Assembly (NCBI GenBank): GCA_027066325.1
Contig: JAMONY010000082.1
Location: 1-61,130 of the forward strand
Length of the DNA stretch: 61,130 nt
Direction of reading: 5' to 3'
Source: Helicobacteraceae bacterium
Lineage (GTDB): Bacteria > Campylobacterota > Campylobacteria > Campylobacterales > Sulfurimonadaceae
Within the stretch, counting starts at the first letter, position 1. Every line of letters starts with the position of its first letter. The notes under the pieces were generated by a model, which saw nothing but the letters and a program-made list of their open reading frames with translations, made no database searches and had not been told where the DNA came from. Positions 1 to 7,097 of the stretch are shown here, piece after piece. The translations under genes and the position numbers were made by a program.

Positions 1-261
1 TTTTTTATTTCTAGGTTATTCTTCAAATACTTTATAAAAAGCAATGTTATAGACATTAAAAATATTAAATGGATTAGTTCAATAGGATTAATTATCCTAC
101 CCTTATGGGCAAGTAGTATTCCTTCTATATCTAATGGTTGGTATATTGAGGCGCTAATGACGCTTGCCGTACCATTGGCGATGAATTCATACCTTATAAA
201 TAAGATCTCAAGTATTATTAACGCACCTAACAAGTACGAGGAACGCAATAATTTACCCTAG
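1..261 (+). CDS. C-terminal end of a membrane protein (cut by window edge)
   Basis: An open frame enters from the left edge in frame 1 and stops at a TAG at 259-261, giving 86 residues. It has two hydrophobic stretches, about residues 26-42 and 51-66, separated by a short polar turn, and then a charged tail ending KYEERNNLP. That looks like the last two membrane helices and cytoplasmic tail of an inner-membrane protein. No family motif is visible, so I give no function. It lies upstream of a toxin-antitoxin pair in what appears to be accessory DNA. The start codon and most of the protein are outside the window. Confidence 0.5.
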   Translation, partial: FFISRLFFKYFIKSNVIDIKNIKWISSIGLIILPLWASSIPSISNGWYIEALMTLAVPLAMNSYLINKISSIINAPNKYEERNNLP

Positions 262-298
262 CAGGAAAATTATCGCTCATGACGAACGTTATAAGCAC

Positions 299-327
299 TT
301 GACATAAAGTTCACAATGCACTACAAT
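299..327 (+). promoter_or_regulatory. Sigma-70 promoter of the toxin-antitoxin operon
   Basis: TTGACA at 299-304 and TACAAT at 322-327 are separated by exactly 17 bases, a near-perfect housekeeping promoter. The antitoxin ATG is at 359 and an AAGG ribosome-binding site at 347-350 precedes it. Confidence 0.75.
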
Positions 328-344
328 TGTAGATACAAACTACA
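321..344. promoter_or_regulatory. Palindromic operator over the -10 box
   Basis: Positions 321-332 (CTACAATTGTAG) are a perfect 12-base palindrome overlapping the -10 box. A third CTACA half-site lies at 340-344. Ribbon-helix-helix antitoxins usually repress their own operon by binding such half-sites, so this is the likely autoregulatory operator. The binding itself is inferred. Confidence 0.55.
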
Positions 345-358
345 AAAAGGTTGACATT

Positions 359-589
359 ATGAAACAAGCAATAAACATTAGACTTGAAAAAGATGTAGTT
401 CAAACACTGGATGAATATGCACAAGAATTAGATAAAACAAGAACAAGTTTAGTTGAAAAAGCAATTGAACTATATTTTGATAAACTTGATGAAATGATTG
501 CAGATAAAAGAATAGATAATCTTAAATCTGGAAAATCAACTGTTGTTCCACTAGAAGAGGTGTTTAAAAAAGCGGGGATAGATGTATAA
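359..589 (+). CDS. Ribbon-helix-helix antitoxin (RelB/CopG type)
   Basis: A 76-residue protein. Residues 3-9 form the beta strand typical of ribbon-helix-helix DNA-binding antitoxins (INIRLEK), followed by two helices (VVQTLDEYAQELDKT, then TSLVEKAIELYFDKLDEM). The C-terminal tail is charged and would bind the toxin. It overlaps the downstream toxin gene by 8 bases, the usual arrangement for a type II toxin-antitoxin pair, and is preceded by a strong promoter with a palindromic operator. It should neutralise the toxin and repress the operon. The subfamily name (RelB, DinJ or ParD-like) cannot be settled by eye. Confidence 0.8.
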   Translation: MKQAINIRLEKDVVQTLDEYAQELDKTRTSLVEKAIELYFDKLDEMIADKRIDNLKSGKSTVVPLEEVFKKAGIDV

Positions 590-833
590 AGTTGCTTTTG
601 ATAAGGATGCTGAAAAAGAATTTTTAAAGCTCGATAATCAAGCACAAAAGCTTATCGCTTCCAAAGTTATAGACTTACAAAATGGAAACTTTTCAAATGA
701 TAAACATCTTCAAGGAAAACACAAAGGTAAGTTTAGAAAAAGAGCAGGTAATTACAGGATAATTTATCTGAAAGAAAATAACCTTTTAGTGATTACTGTC
801 ATTCGGATTGCTCATAGAAAAGAAGTTTACTAG
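582..833 (+). CDS. RelE/ParE-superfamily toxin
   Basis: An 83-residue protein starting MYKVAFDKDAEKEF, the N-terminal strand and helix of the RelE/ParE fold. The later motifs LQGKHKGKFRKRAGNYRIIY and the C-terminal VIRIAHRKEVY match RelE-type ribosome-dependent mRNA interferases: basic residues in the GKFRKRAGNYRII strand and the terminal AHRKEVY with a conserved Arg and Tyr. It would cleave mRNA in the ribosomal A site when its antitoxin is lost. It begins inside the antitoxin gene (8-base overlap), so the two are translationally coupled. The length is normal and no key residue seems missing, so the pair is probably functional. Confidence 0.85.
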   Translation: MYKVAFDKDAEKEFLKLDNQAQKLIASKVIDLQNGNFSNDKHLQGKHKGKFRKRAGNYRIIYLKENNLLVITVIRIAHRKEVY

Positions 834-913
834 CTTATAGCAAAATAGAGTAACCAATAAGTGCCCTAATGGATTGACTATTTTGTTTATCATAAATTAG
901 TCGAATGTATTAA

Positions 914-1036
914 AAATGGGTTATCGAATCTTTAGATAAAGAAGCAAAGAAAATTGGTGTTACAAGACAATCTATCATTAAAGTTTGGATAGCTGAAAGA
1001 CTTAAAGAAGAGGCTGGACATTTACAAGCGAGTTAA
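914..1036 (+). pseudogene. Remnant of a ribbon-helix-helix antitoxin gene
   Basis: Frame 2 from 914 to the TAA at 1034-1036 reads 40 residues beginning KWVIESLDKEAKKIGVTRQ and continuing SIIKVWIAERL. This is the C-terminal helix pair of the CopG-type antitoxins in which GVTRQ(S/A)(I/L)IK.W(I/L)AERL is typical. A TAA at 911-913 lies directly upstream in frame and no start codon is available, so the N-terminal DNA-binding strand is lost. No toxin partner follows before the tRNA. I read it as a decayed gene in accessory DNA. Confidence 0.6.
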
Positions 1037-1098
1037 CAAAGCATAGGAGCTGATAAGTAAAAATATGAGCATTGTTTTGGTGTAAGTAAGTATCTTGA

Positions 1099-1182
1099 TG
1101 GTGCGACCGGAGAGATTTGAACTCTCACACCCGAAGGCACTACCCCCTCAAGGTAGCGTGTCTACCGTTCCACCACGGTCGC
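1099..1182 (-). tRNA. tRNA-Leu (anticodon GAG)
   Basis: The reverse complement starts GCGACCG and ends CGGTCGCACCA, giving a perfect 7-bp acceptor stem and an encoded CCA. The anticodon arm reads GCTACCTTGAGGGGGTAG with GAG as anticodon. The variable arm with TGCCTTCGGGTG and the T loop TTCAAAT are normal for a class II leucine tRNA. A TATAAT on the minus strand at 1203-1208 is a plausible -10 box. The 3' end faces the accessory genes at 1-1.1 kb. Confidence 0.95.
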
Positions 1183-1288
1183 AGTAAGTAAAAAGAGACA
1201 AAATTATACACTTTTTATCTTAAAAAAACCTCTATAATGATTTTAAAATAATTTGTACAGTACAATAACACTAAAAGGAGTCTTGAAG

Positions 1289-3604
1289 ATGGCAATAGAT
1301 TACGAATCACTCGATCTTTTTTATCTTGGTAAAGATGAGAGCGTTGATGATGAGCTTGTGTTGTATAAGAGTGCTCATCTTACTACTCATGCAGCCATAC
1401 TTGGCATGACTGGTAGTGGCAAGACGGGTCTTGGTATCGGGATACTTGAAGAGGCTATATTGGACAATATACCTCTGCTTGTGATAGACCCCAAAGGTGA
1501 CATGGGTAATCTAGCACTTGGCTTTAGAGATTTTGATCCTAAGTTGTATGAGCCGTGGATGGATGCAGATGAGGCACAGAGTTTAGGTGTGAGCGTAGAG
1601 GAGTTAGCAAGACAGAAGGCTACACTCTGGAGAGATGGGTTAGAGAGATCACATCAAGATAGTAGTAGGTTAGATAGATTTATAGACAACTCACGAATCA
1701 CTATCTATACTCCAGGCTCAACTGCTGGCGTGAGCATAAATATACTTGGTAGCTTTGCTGCCCCTCCTGCTGAGATAGTAGAGGATGCTGATACGCTATC
1801 TTCACTTCTACATGCTAGTACTATGGGGCTATTGTCACTTATAGGTGAACGGGGTGCAGATGATGGGTCTGATCCTAGCTACCTACTTCTATCTACTCTG
1901 TTTCGTCACTACTGGTTAGAGGGTGAAGATCTTAGTATGGAGGCGTTAGTAGGAGCTATCGTAAAGCCTCCGTTTAAAAAACTTGGGCTTCTTAGTGTGG
2001 AGACTATCATGCCACAAAAGAGCAGGCTCTCTCTTGCTATGAAGTTAAATGGTGTATTGGCTAGTCCTACATTTGCTGCTTGGACAGAGGGTGAGAGTCT
2101 TGATATCGCCTCTATGCTCTATACGGACAAGGCAAAGCCTAAGGTGAGTATCTTTTATCTATCACACTTAAGTGAAGAGCAGCGTATGTTTTTTGTTACT
2201 ATGCTTTTAGGTAGACTTGTGGAGTGGATGAGGACTCAGTCTGGTAGTTCGCGACTACGCGCAATGCTCTACATGGATGAAGTGTTTGGATATTTTCCGC
2301 CATCAAAAAATACACCAGCCAAAGAGTCGATGATGTTGCTACTTAAGCAGGCAAGGGCGTTTGGTGTAAGTGTAGTGTTGAGTACTCAAAATCCAGCAGA
2401 TCTTGACTATAGAGCGTTATCGAACATAGGTACTTGGTTTATCGGCAAACTGCAGACCTCGCGCGATAGAGAGAAGGTTCTTCAGGGTATAGGCAGTGAA
2501 AGTTCAGAGAGAAGTAGGCTAGATAGACTCATAGCTAAGTTGCCTTCACGCACCTTCTTGCTTAAAAGTGCAAGAGAAAAAGAGCCTACTATCTTCTCAA
2601 CAAGATGGGTTCTCTCGTATCTTAAAGGACCTCTAAGTAGAAGTGATATCAAAATCCTTACCCCAAAAAAAGTGATACAGACACAAGAGCCTGTAGCCAA
2701 AAATCCAAAGCAGTACGACAGCAGAGCTCTGTTGTCTTTAGATATCGATGAGAGGTTTATAGATAGCACTCCAGCAAAGACAAGGGCTCACTTTGTGGCA
2801 TATCTTGAGTGTAGTGTCTCATATAGATTCTATAGCGCATCTAGGGGTATAGATATGCCATATAGCTACACGCTATCGCTACTATTGGATGATCAGGAGT
2901 TGAAGTGGGATGATAGCGCTATGGTTGAGCCAGAGCCTTATCAGTCGGAGCCAAAGAGTCTATCTGAGTTTCAGAAGTTACCATCTTGGTTTGTGGATCT
3001 AAAATCTACATCTTCAATAGCAAAGTCTCTTAAAAATCACATCTATTGTACTGCAACATTGACCACATACAAGTGTGTATCTCTTAGGTTAAGCTCAACA
3101 GTAGAGCAGACACAAGAGCAGTTTAGTGCTACTGTATTGGATAGGCTAAATGAGCGTTTAGAGAGAGATCTGCAGAAGTTGCAAGATCAGTATGCTAAAA
3201 AAGAGCAGCGCTTAAGAGTCAAAGAGCAGCGACTTATAGCACGACTAGATAAGGAGAGATCAGATGCTAAGAGTGCGGTTGTGCAGAGTGCTCTTGGATT
3301 TGGGATGGCACTTTTTGATATATTTTCAGGCAGTAGTAGAGTTCGCACAAAAACAAGAAGAGCGGCAAGTGCTTTTAAAAAAGGCAAAAGAGCCTATGAT
3401 GAGCGTAGAGGAGTTGAGGCGATAGAGGAGCAGCTAGAGCTTTTAGGTGAAGAGTTTGATCTACTTGAAGATGAGTTTGCGCAAAAAAGTGCTATTTTAA
3501 GAGAGAAAAACTCCATAGAGCTTAACCCTATAGTGCCAAAGTTGCTTAAGCCACGCAAAAGTGACATAGCTATAAATGAGATAGCTCTTGTTTATAGAGC
3601 ATAA
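1289..3604 (+). CDS. HerA-like (DUF87-type) P-loop ATPase
   Basis: A 771-residue protein. The ATG at 1289 is chosen because AAAGGAG lies 10 bases upstream; a possible ATG at 1253 has no such site. Walker A is GMTGSGKT at residues 39-46, and Walker B-like segments are PLLVIDPKGD and MLYMDEVFG. The later VVLSTQNPADLDYRALSNIG is typical of HerA/FtsK-type hexameric ATPases. About residues 585-650 are a Lys/Glu/Gln-rich coiled coil, followed by a basic stretch. HerA relatives pump DNA with a nuclease partner, but no NurA-like or SIR2-like gene sits beside it, so substrate and role are open. A TATAAT at 1233-1238 may be its -10 box. Its stop faces the MsrB-MsrA gene 12 bases away. Confidence 0.75.
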   Translation: MAIDYESLDLFYLGKDESVDDELVLYKSAHLTTHAAILGMTGSGKTGLGIGILEEAILDNIPLLVIDPKGDMGNLALGFRDFDPKLYEPWMDADEAQSLGVSVEELARQKATLWRDGLERSHQDSSRLDRFIDNSRITIYTPGSTAGVSINILGSFAAPPAEIVEDADTLSSLLHASTMGLLSLIGERGADDGSDPSYLLLSTLFRHYWLEGEDLSMEALVGAIVKPPFKKLGLLSVETIMPQKSRLSLAMKLNGVLASPTFAAWTEGESLDIASMLYTDKAKPKVSIFYLSHLSEEQRMFFVTMLLGRLVEWMRTQSGSSRLRAMLYMDEVFGYFPPSKNTPAKESMMLLLKQARAFGVSVVLSTQNPADLDYRALSNIGTWFIGKLQTSRDREKVLQGIGSESSERSRLDRLIAKLPSRTFLLKSAREKEPTIFSTRWVLSYLKGPLSRSDIKILTPKKVIQTQEPVAKNPKQYDSRALLSLDIDERFIDSTPAKTRAHFVAYLECSVSYRFYSASRGIDMPYSYTLSLLLDDQELKWDDSAMVEPEPYQSEPKSLSEFQKLPSWFVDLKSTSSIAKSLKNHIYCTATLTTYKCVSLRLSSTVEQTQEQFSATVLDRLNERLERDLQKLQDQYAKKEQRLRVKEQRLIARLDKERSDAKSAVVQSALGFGMALFDIFSGSSRVRTKTRRAASAFKKGKRAYDERRGVEAIEEQLELLGEEFDLLEDEFAQKSAILREKNSIELNPIVPKLLKPRKSDIAINEIALVYRA

Positions 3605-3616
3605 GGTGAGTAGATC

Positions 3617-4471
3617 TTAAAATCTCTTAATATATGAGTGGCAATATGGCTGTTTATTGATCTTGCTGTAGTAGTCTTGATGATACTCTTCTGCCTTATA
3701 GAATGGGTGTGAAGATGCATCTATGAGCTTAGTGGCAACTTTGAGACCCTTAGATGTTAAGATCTCTATAAGCCTTTTAGACTCATCTAGCTGCTCTTGA
3801 TCTGTAAAAAATATTGCAGATAGGTACTGTGAGCCTATGTCTGGTCCTTGTCCGTTAGTCTGTGTTGGATCATGTATCTCAAAAAAGAGCTTTGCTATAG
3901 TTGTAAAGTTAACTTTTGAGGGATCATATATCACTTTAACAACCTCAAGATGGGCGGTATCACCTCTGCAGATCTGCTCATAGGTAGGATTTTTACTCTC
4001 TCCTCCCATGTAGCCACTAACTGCATCTAGTACACCATCTACCGCTTCAAAATGGTACTCAACACCCCAAAAACAGCCACCTGCAAAGTATGCTACTTGA
4101 CTGTTGTCTAGAGATAGTGGCTCAAACTCTAGTGAGATGGAGTTGACACAGTGCCGTCTATTTTTTGGGGTAAGTTGCTCACCTTCAAATATATGTCCTA
4201 GGTGAGCATCACAAGTACTACATACAATCTCTACACGCCGTCCATCTGCATCTATCACTTTTTTGATAGCCCCGTCTATCTCATCATCAAAGCTTGGCCA
4301 TCCACAGCCAGAGTCAAATTTTGATGATGATCTATAAAGAGACGCACCACACCTTTTACACTTATATGTCCCACTCTCATAAAACTTATCATACTTACCA
4401 CTAAAAGGCATCTCGGTACCTTTGTGTACAATCACTCTGCTCTCTTCCGCACTCAACTCTTTAAATGACAT
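3617..4471 (-). CDS. msrAB: Bifunctional methionine sulfoxide reductase (MsrB-MsrA fusion)
   Basis: Repairs oxidised methionine: the N-terminal MsrB domain reduces the R-sulfoxide and the C-terminal MsrA domain the S-sulfoxide. With the ATG at 4471 (AGGAG just upstream) the protein has 284 residues. MsrB shows zinc ligands C38, C41, C84 and C87, the CGWPSF motif and the catalytic Cys in RHCVN (C108). MsrA begins near residue 127 with GGCFWG (catalytic C133). An in-frame TTG at 4528, inside the cysS 3' end, would add 19 residues with a hydrophobic core that looks like a signal peptide (see findings). It lies downstream of cysS on the same strand and is probably co-transcribed with it. Confidence 0.9.
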   Translation of the reverse strand: MSFKELSAEESRVIVHKGTEMPFSGKYDKFYESGTYKCKRCGASLYRSSSKFDSGCGWPSFDDEIDGAIKKVIDADGRRVEIVCSTCDAHLGHIFEGEQLTPKNRRHCVNSISLEFEPLSLDNSQVAYFAGGCFWGVEYHFEAVDGVLDAVSGYMGGESKNPTYEQICRGDTAHLEVVKVIYDPSKVNFTTIAKLFFEIHDPTQTNGQGPDIGSQYLSAIFFTDQEQLDESKRLIEILTSKGLKVATKLIDASSHPFYKAEEYHQDYYSKINKQPYCHSYIKRF

Positions 4472-4515
4472 CTTATCTCCTAAACATATAGTTGCTAAAT
4501 ATAGCAGTAGAAGTA

Positions 4516-5910
4516 CTATTTTTCCCAAAATGTACCCAGTGGTGTATCCATGATGCGTGCACCAAGGGCAGTTATCTCGTCACGAATGCTGTCGCTAAGC
4601 GCAAAGTTTTTGAGTTTTTTTGCCTCATTTCGACGCTCTATTAGCTGCTCTATCTGCTCTACTACTACAGCATCAATGCCGTGTTGAAAATATCTATATG
4701 GATTTTCTGCCCCAAAACCTAGTACTTTAGAGACAAACTCCATATTTGTTACAGCCTCTCTTTTGGCTGCTTTGTCTTTGCTGTTCTTGTCCAATTTGTC
4801 ATTGATATCATGTATCATCTCATCTATGTAACTTAGCGCTTTTGAGGTGTTTAGATCATCTTTTAGCGCATTTAAAACCTTAGTTGTAAATGCACTTTCA
4901 CTCTCTTTGCTTACAGCTCCAAAAACTCTCTTTTTGAGTCTATAGAGTTTGTCTAGCCGTTTTTTAGAGGCATCAAGATCTAGTGTTGTAAAGTTAAAGC
5001 TTGCCCTGTAGTGAGTGGTGAGCAGATAGAACCTAAGCACTTCACCACTATAGTCTCTAAGCGCATCTTTTAAGAAAAAGCTATTGTTAAGAGATTTACT
5101 CATCTTCTGATTGTTGATATTTACAAAACCGTTATGCATCCAGTATGCAGCTAGCTCTTTGTTAGATGAGCATCTACTCTGCGCTGCCTCGTTTTCATGG
5201 TGTGGAAAGAGTAGGTCTGCACCCCCGCCATGGATATCGACCATGTACTCTGTATCATCACAAAAGTGCTCAGCAATCATCGCGCTACACTCGGTGTGCC
5301 AACCTGGACGACCTTGACTAAATGGTGACTCAAATGAGACACTCTCATCATTGACCGCTTTCCAAAGAGCAAAATCTGTACTATTTTTCTTAAACTCACT
5401 GCTCTGTACTCTAGCTTGTCTATCGTCATCATCTTGCACTCTTTTTGATAAAGATAGATATCTAGAGTCACTCTTAGTGTCAAAATATACATCTCCGCTC
5501 TTAGCCACATAGGCATGATCTTTATCGATAAGAGTCTGTATGAGCTTATACATAGCCTCTAGGGACTCTGTAGCGCGTGGCTCTAAGGATGGTTTTTTGA
5601 TATTTAGCTCTGCTAGCTCTTTGTGGTATCTATCTATGTACTTATCTGTAAGCTCTGCTATATCTATGCTCAGTTCTTGAGATTTTTTTATGATTTTGTC
5701 ATCTATATCGGTAATGTTTCTAGCATACACAACAGAGTTTCCATCAGCTTCTAGGACACGAACAAGTAGATCAAATACAAGCGCACTTCTAGCATGTCCT
5801 AAGTGGGCATCATCGTAGACAGTAGGACCACACACATAGAGTTTTACTCTACCTTTTTGTTGTGGCACAAACTCTCGTTTGCTCATTGTGGCACTATCAT
5901 AGATCTGCAT
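4516..5910 (-). CDS. cysS: Cysteinyl-tRNA synthetase
   Basis: Charges tRNA-Cys with cysteine in the cytoplasm. The 464-residue protein has the class I signatures: zinc-binding Cys27 in LYVCGPTVYD, the HIGH-type motif HLGH at 36-39, the WHTECSAM segment, the HHENE zinc motif and KMSKS. The length is normal. The ATG at 5910 is preferred because AGGAG sits about 8 bases upstream; the in-frame GTG at 5919 is directly against that site. A minus-strand TATAAT at 5940-5945 is a likely -10 box. It is divergent from the SpoIIAA-like gene and followed on the same strand by msrAB. Confidence 0.97.
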   Translation of the reverse strand: MQIYDSATMSKREFVPQQKGRVKLYVCGPTVYDDAHLGHARSALVFDLLVRVLEADGNSVVYARNITDIDDKIIKKSQELSIDIAELTDKYIDRYHKELAELNIKKPSLEPRATESLEAMYKLIQTLIDKDHAYVAKSGDVYFDTKSDSRYLSLSKRVQDDDDRQARVQSSEFKKNSTDFALWKAVNDESVSFESPFSQGRPGWHTECSAMIAEHFCDDTEYMVDIHGGGADLLFPHHENEAAQSRCSSNKELAAYWMHNGFVNINNQKMSKSLNNSFFLKDALRDYSGEVLRFYLLTTHYRASFNFTTLDLDASKKRLDKLYRLKKRVFGAVSKESESAFTTKVLNALKDDLNTSKALSYIDEMIHDINDKLDKNSKDKAAKREAVTNMEFVSKVLGFGAENPYRYFQHGIDAVVVEQIEQLIERRNEAKKLKNFALSDSIRDEITALGARIMDTPLGTFWEK

Positions 5911-5939
5911 AAAAGGCACTCCTAAAAAGTTTTAGTGCT

Positions 5940-5945
5940 ATTATA
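5940..5945 (-). promoter_or_regulatory. Putative -10 box of cysS
   Basis: TATAAT on the minus strand, 30 bases before the cysS ATG. No convincing -35 box is seen, as is common for Campylobacterota housekeeping promoters. Confidence 0.5.
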
Positions 5946-6059
5946 GCCAAAACAGAATACTCTTTTTTTTGGCATTTAGATATCTCTTTTATGGCATAAC
6001 AAGATAAAAATAAAGATAGATGTGCTATAGTTGGTATAGATAAATTAAAAGGAGATGAC

Positions 6060-7025
6060 ATGTTAAAAGTTATCTTAAATGAAAAAGATTCTACTGTTAT
6101 ATTGGAGCCAGATGGTGCTCTTAGTGAAGAGGATTTTGTAGAGGCTAGCAGAAGCATAGATCCGTTGATATCAAAAGTTAAAAAACTAAATGGTATCATC
6201 ATCTATAGCAGATCTTTTCCTGGTTGGAACTCATTTTCTGCTCTTATCAAACATCTAAAATTCATCAATTCGCATCATAAAAAAGTGCGTAAGTTGGCAT
6301 TTGTGAGTGACTCCATTATGGGAAGTTTGGCTGAACATATTGGTGAGCATTTTGTAAGCGCTGAAGTTAAGAACTTTGCGTATGATGAACTAGCAGATGC
6401 CAAAGAGTGGATACTAAAAACTGATATAGACTATCAGCAACACGGCATAAGCATAGGCATCCAAAGAGTTGAGAAGCAGATATTTATGACTCTTAAAGCA
6501 ACGGGTCGATTAACTCATAGTGACTATGAGAAGATCACTCCTATGATAGATAGCGCACTACAGAGCGTAGAAGATCCAGAAGTGAAGATGCTTATAGATG
6601 CTAGTGAGTTTGAGGGCTGGGAGGCTAGGGCTGCTTGGGATGATTTTAAGATTGGTTTAAAACATGGCTCAGATTTTGATAAAATTGCCATATATGGCGA
6701 TAGTAGACTCTTAAGTATAGGTGCTAGTATCTCATCGTGGTTTATGGATGCAGAGGTAAAAGAGTTTGATAGCTTAAATAGAGCCATTGAGTGGTTACGG
6801 CAAGATAGAAGCTCTATGGATATAGTACAACGCGAGATATATAGGCGCGAAGATGATATAAGAGACTCTATTGTAAAGCTATTTGAGAAGCAGATTAAAA
6901 TTACAGATCTTGATGTGGCTGAAGCGGATGATCAAGAGGCGGCAGAGCTGCTTATAGAGATATTTTCTAAAAAATTAGATGAGCTAAAAGCAGATGTAAA
7001 AGATGGTAAATATAGAGATTTTTAG
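6060..7025 (+). CDS. Tandem SpoIIAA-like (STAS/SEC14-like) domain protein
   Basis: A 321-residue soluble protein with no signal peptide or membrane segment. Two related halves are visible. Residues 1-120 contain a GIIIYSRSFPGWNSFSALIKHLKFI segment, and residues about 130-245 a matching MLIDASEFEGWEARAAWDDFKIGLKH segment. Both end with a hydrophobic strand, a short loop and a final EWI/EWL helix. This is the SpoIIAA-like fold (DUF3478 type), usually a single-domain protein of about 120 residues. A charged 75-residue helical tail follows. Function is unknown; such domains may bind lipid-like ligands. AAAGGAG lies just before the ATG. It is divergent from cysS. Confidence 0.7.
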   Translation: MLKVILNEKDSTVILEPDGALSEEDFVEASRSIDPLISKVKKLNGIIIYSRSFPGWNSFSALIKHLKFINSHHKKVRKLAFVSDSIMGSLAEHIGEHFVSAEVKNFAYDELADAKEWILKTDIDYQQHGISIGIQRVEKQIFMTLKATGRLTHSDYEKITPMIDSALQSVEDPEVKMLIDASEFEGWEARAAWDDFKIGLKHGSDFDKIAIYGDSRLLSIGASISSWFMDAEVKEFDSLNRAIEWLRQDRSSMDIVQREIYRREDDIRDSIVKLFEKQIKITDLDVAEADDQEAAELLIEIFSKKLDELKADVKDGKYRDF

Positions 7026-7097
7026 CTAAACCAACTCTTTTAGGCTCATAAAAGCGGCTAAAAGGTACAATACGCAATCTATTATATTGGAACATAC

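Noticed and set aside
5111-5317. Plus-strand open frame inside cysS, and similar frames opposite gyrA, purF and cusA.
   Set aside because: They are mirror frames of clear conserved genes and have no ribosome sites or family features.
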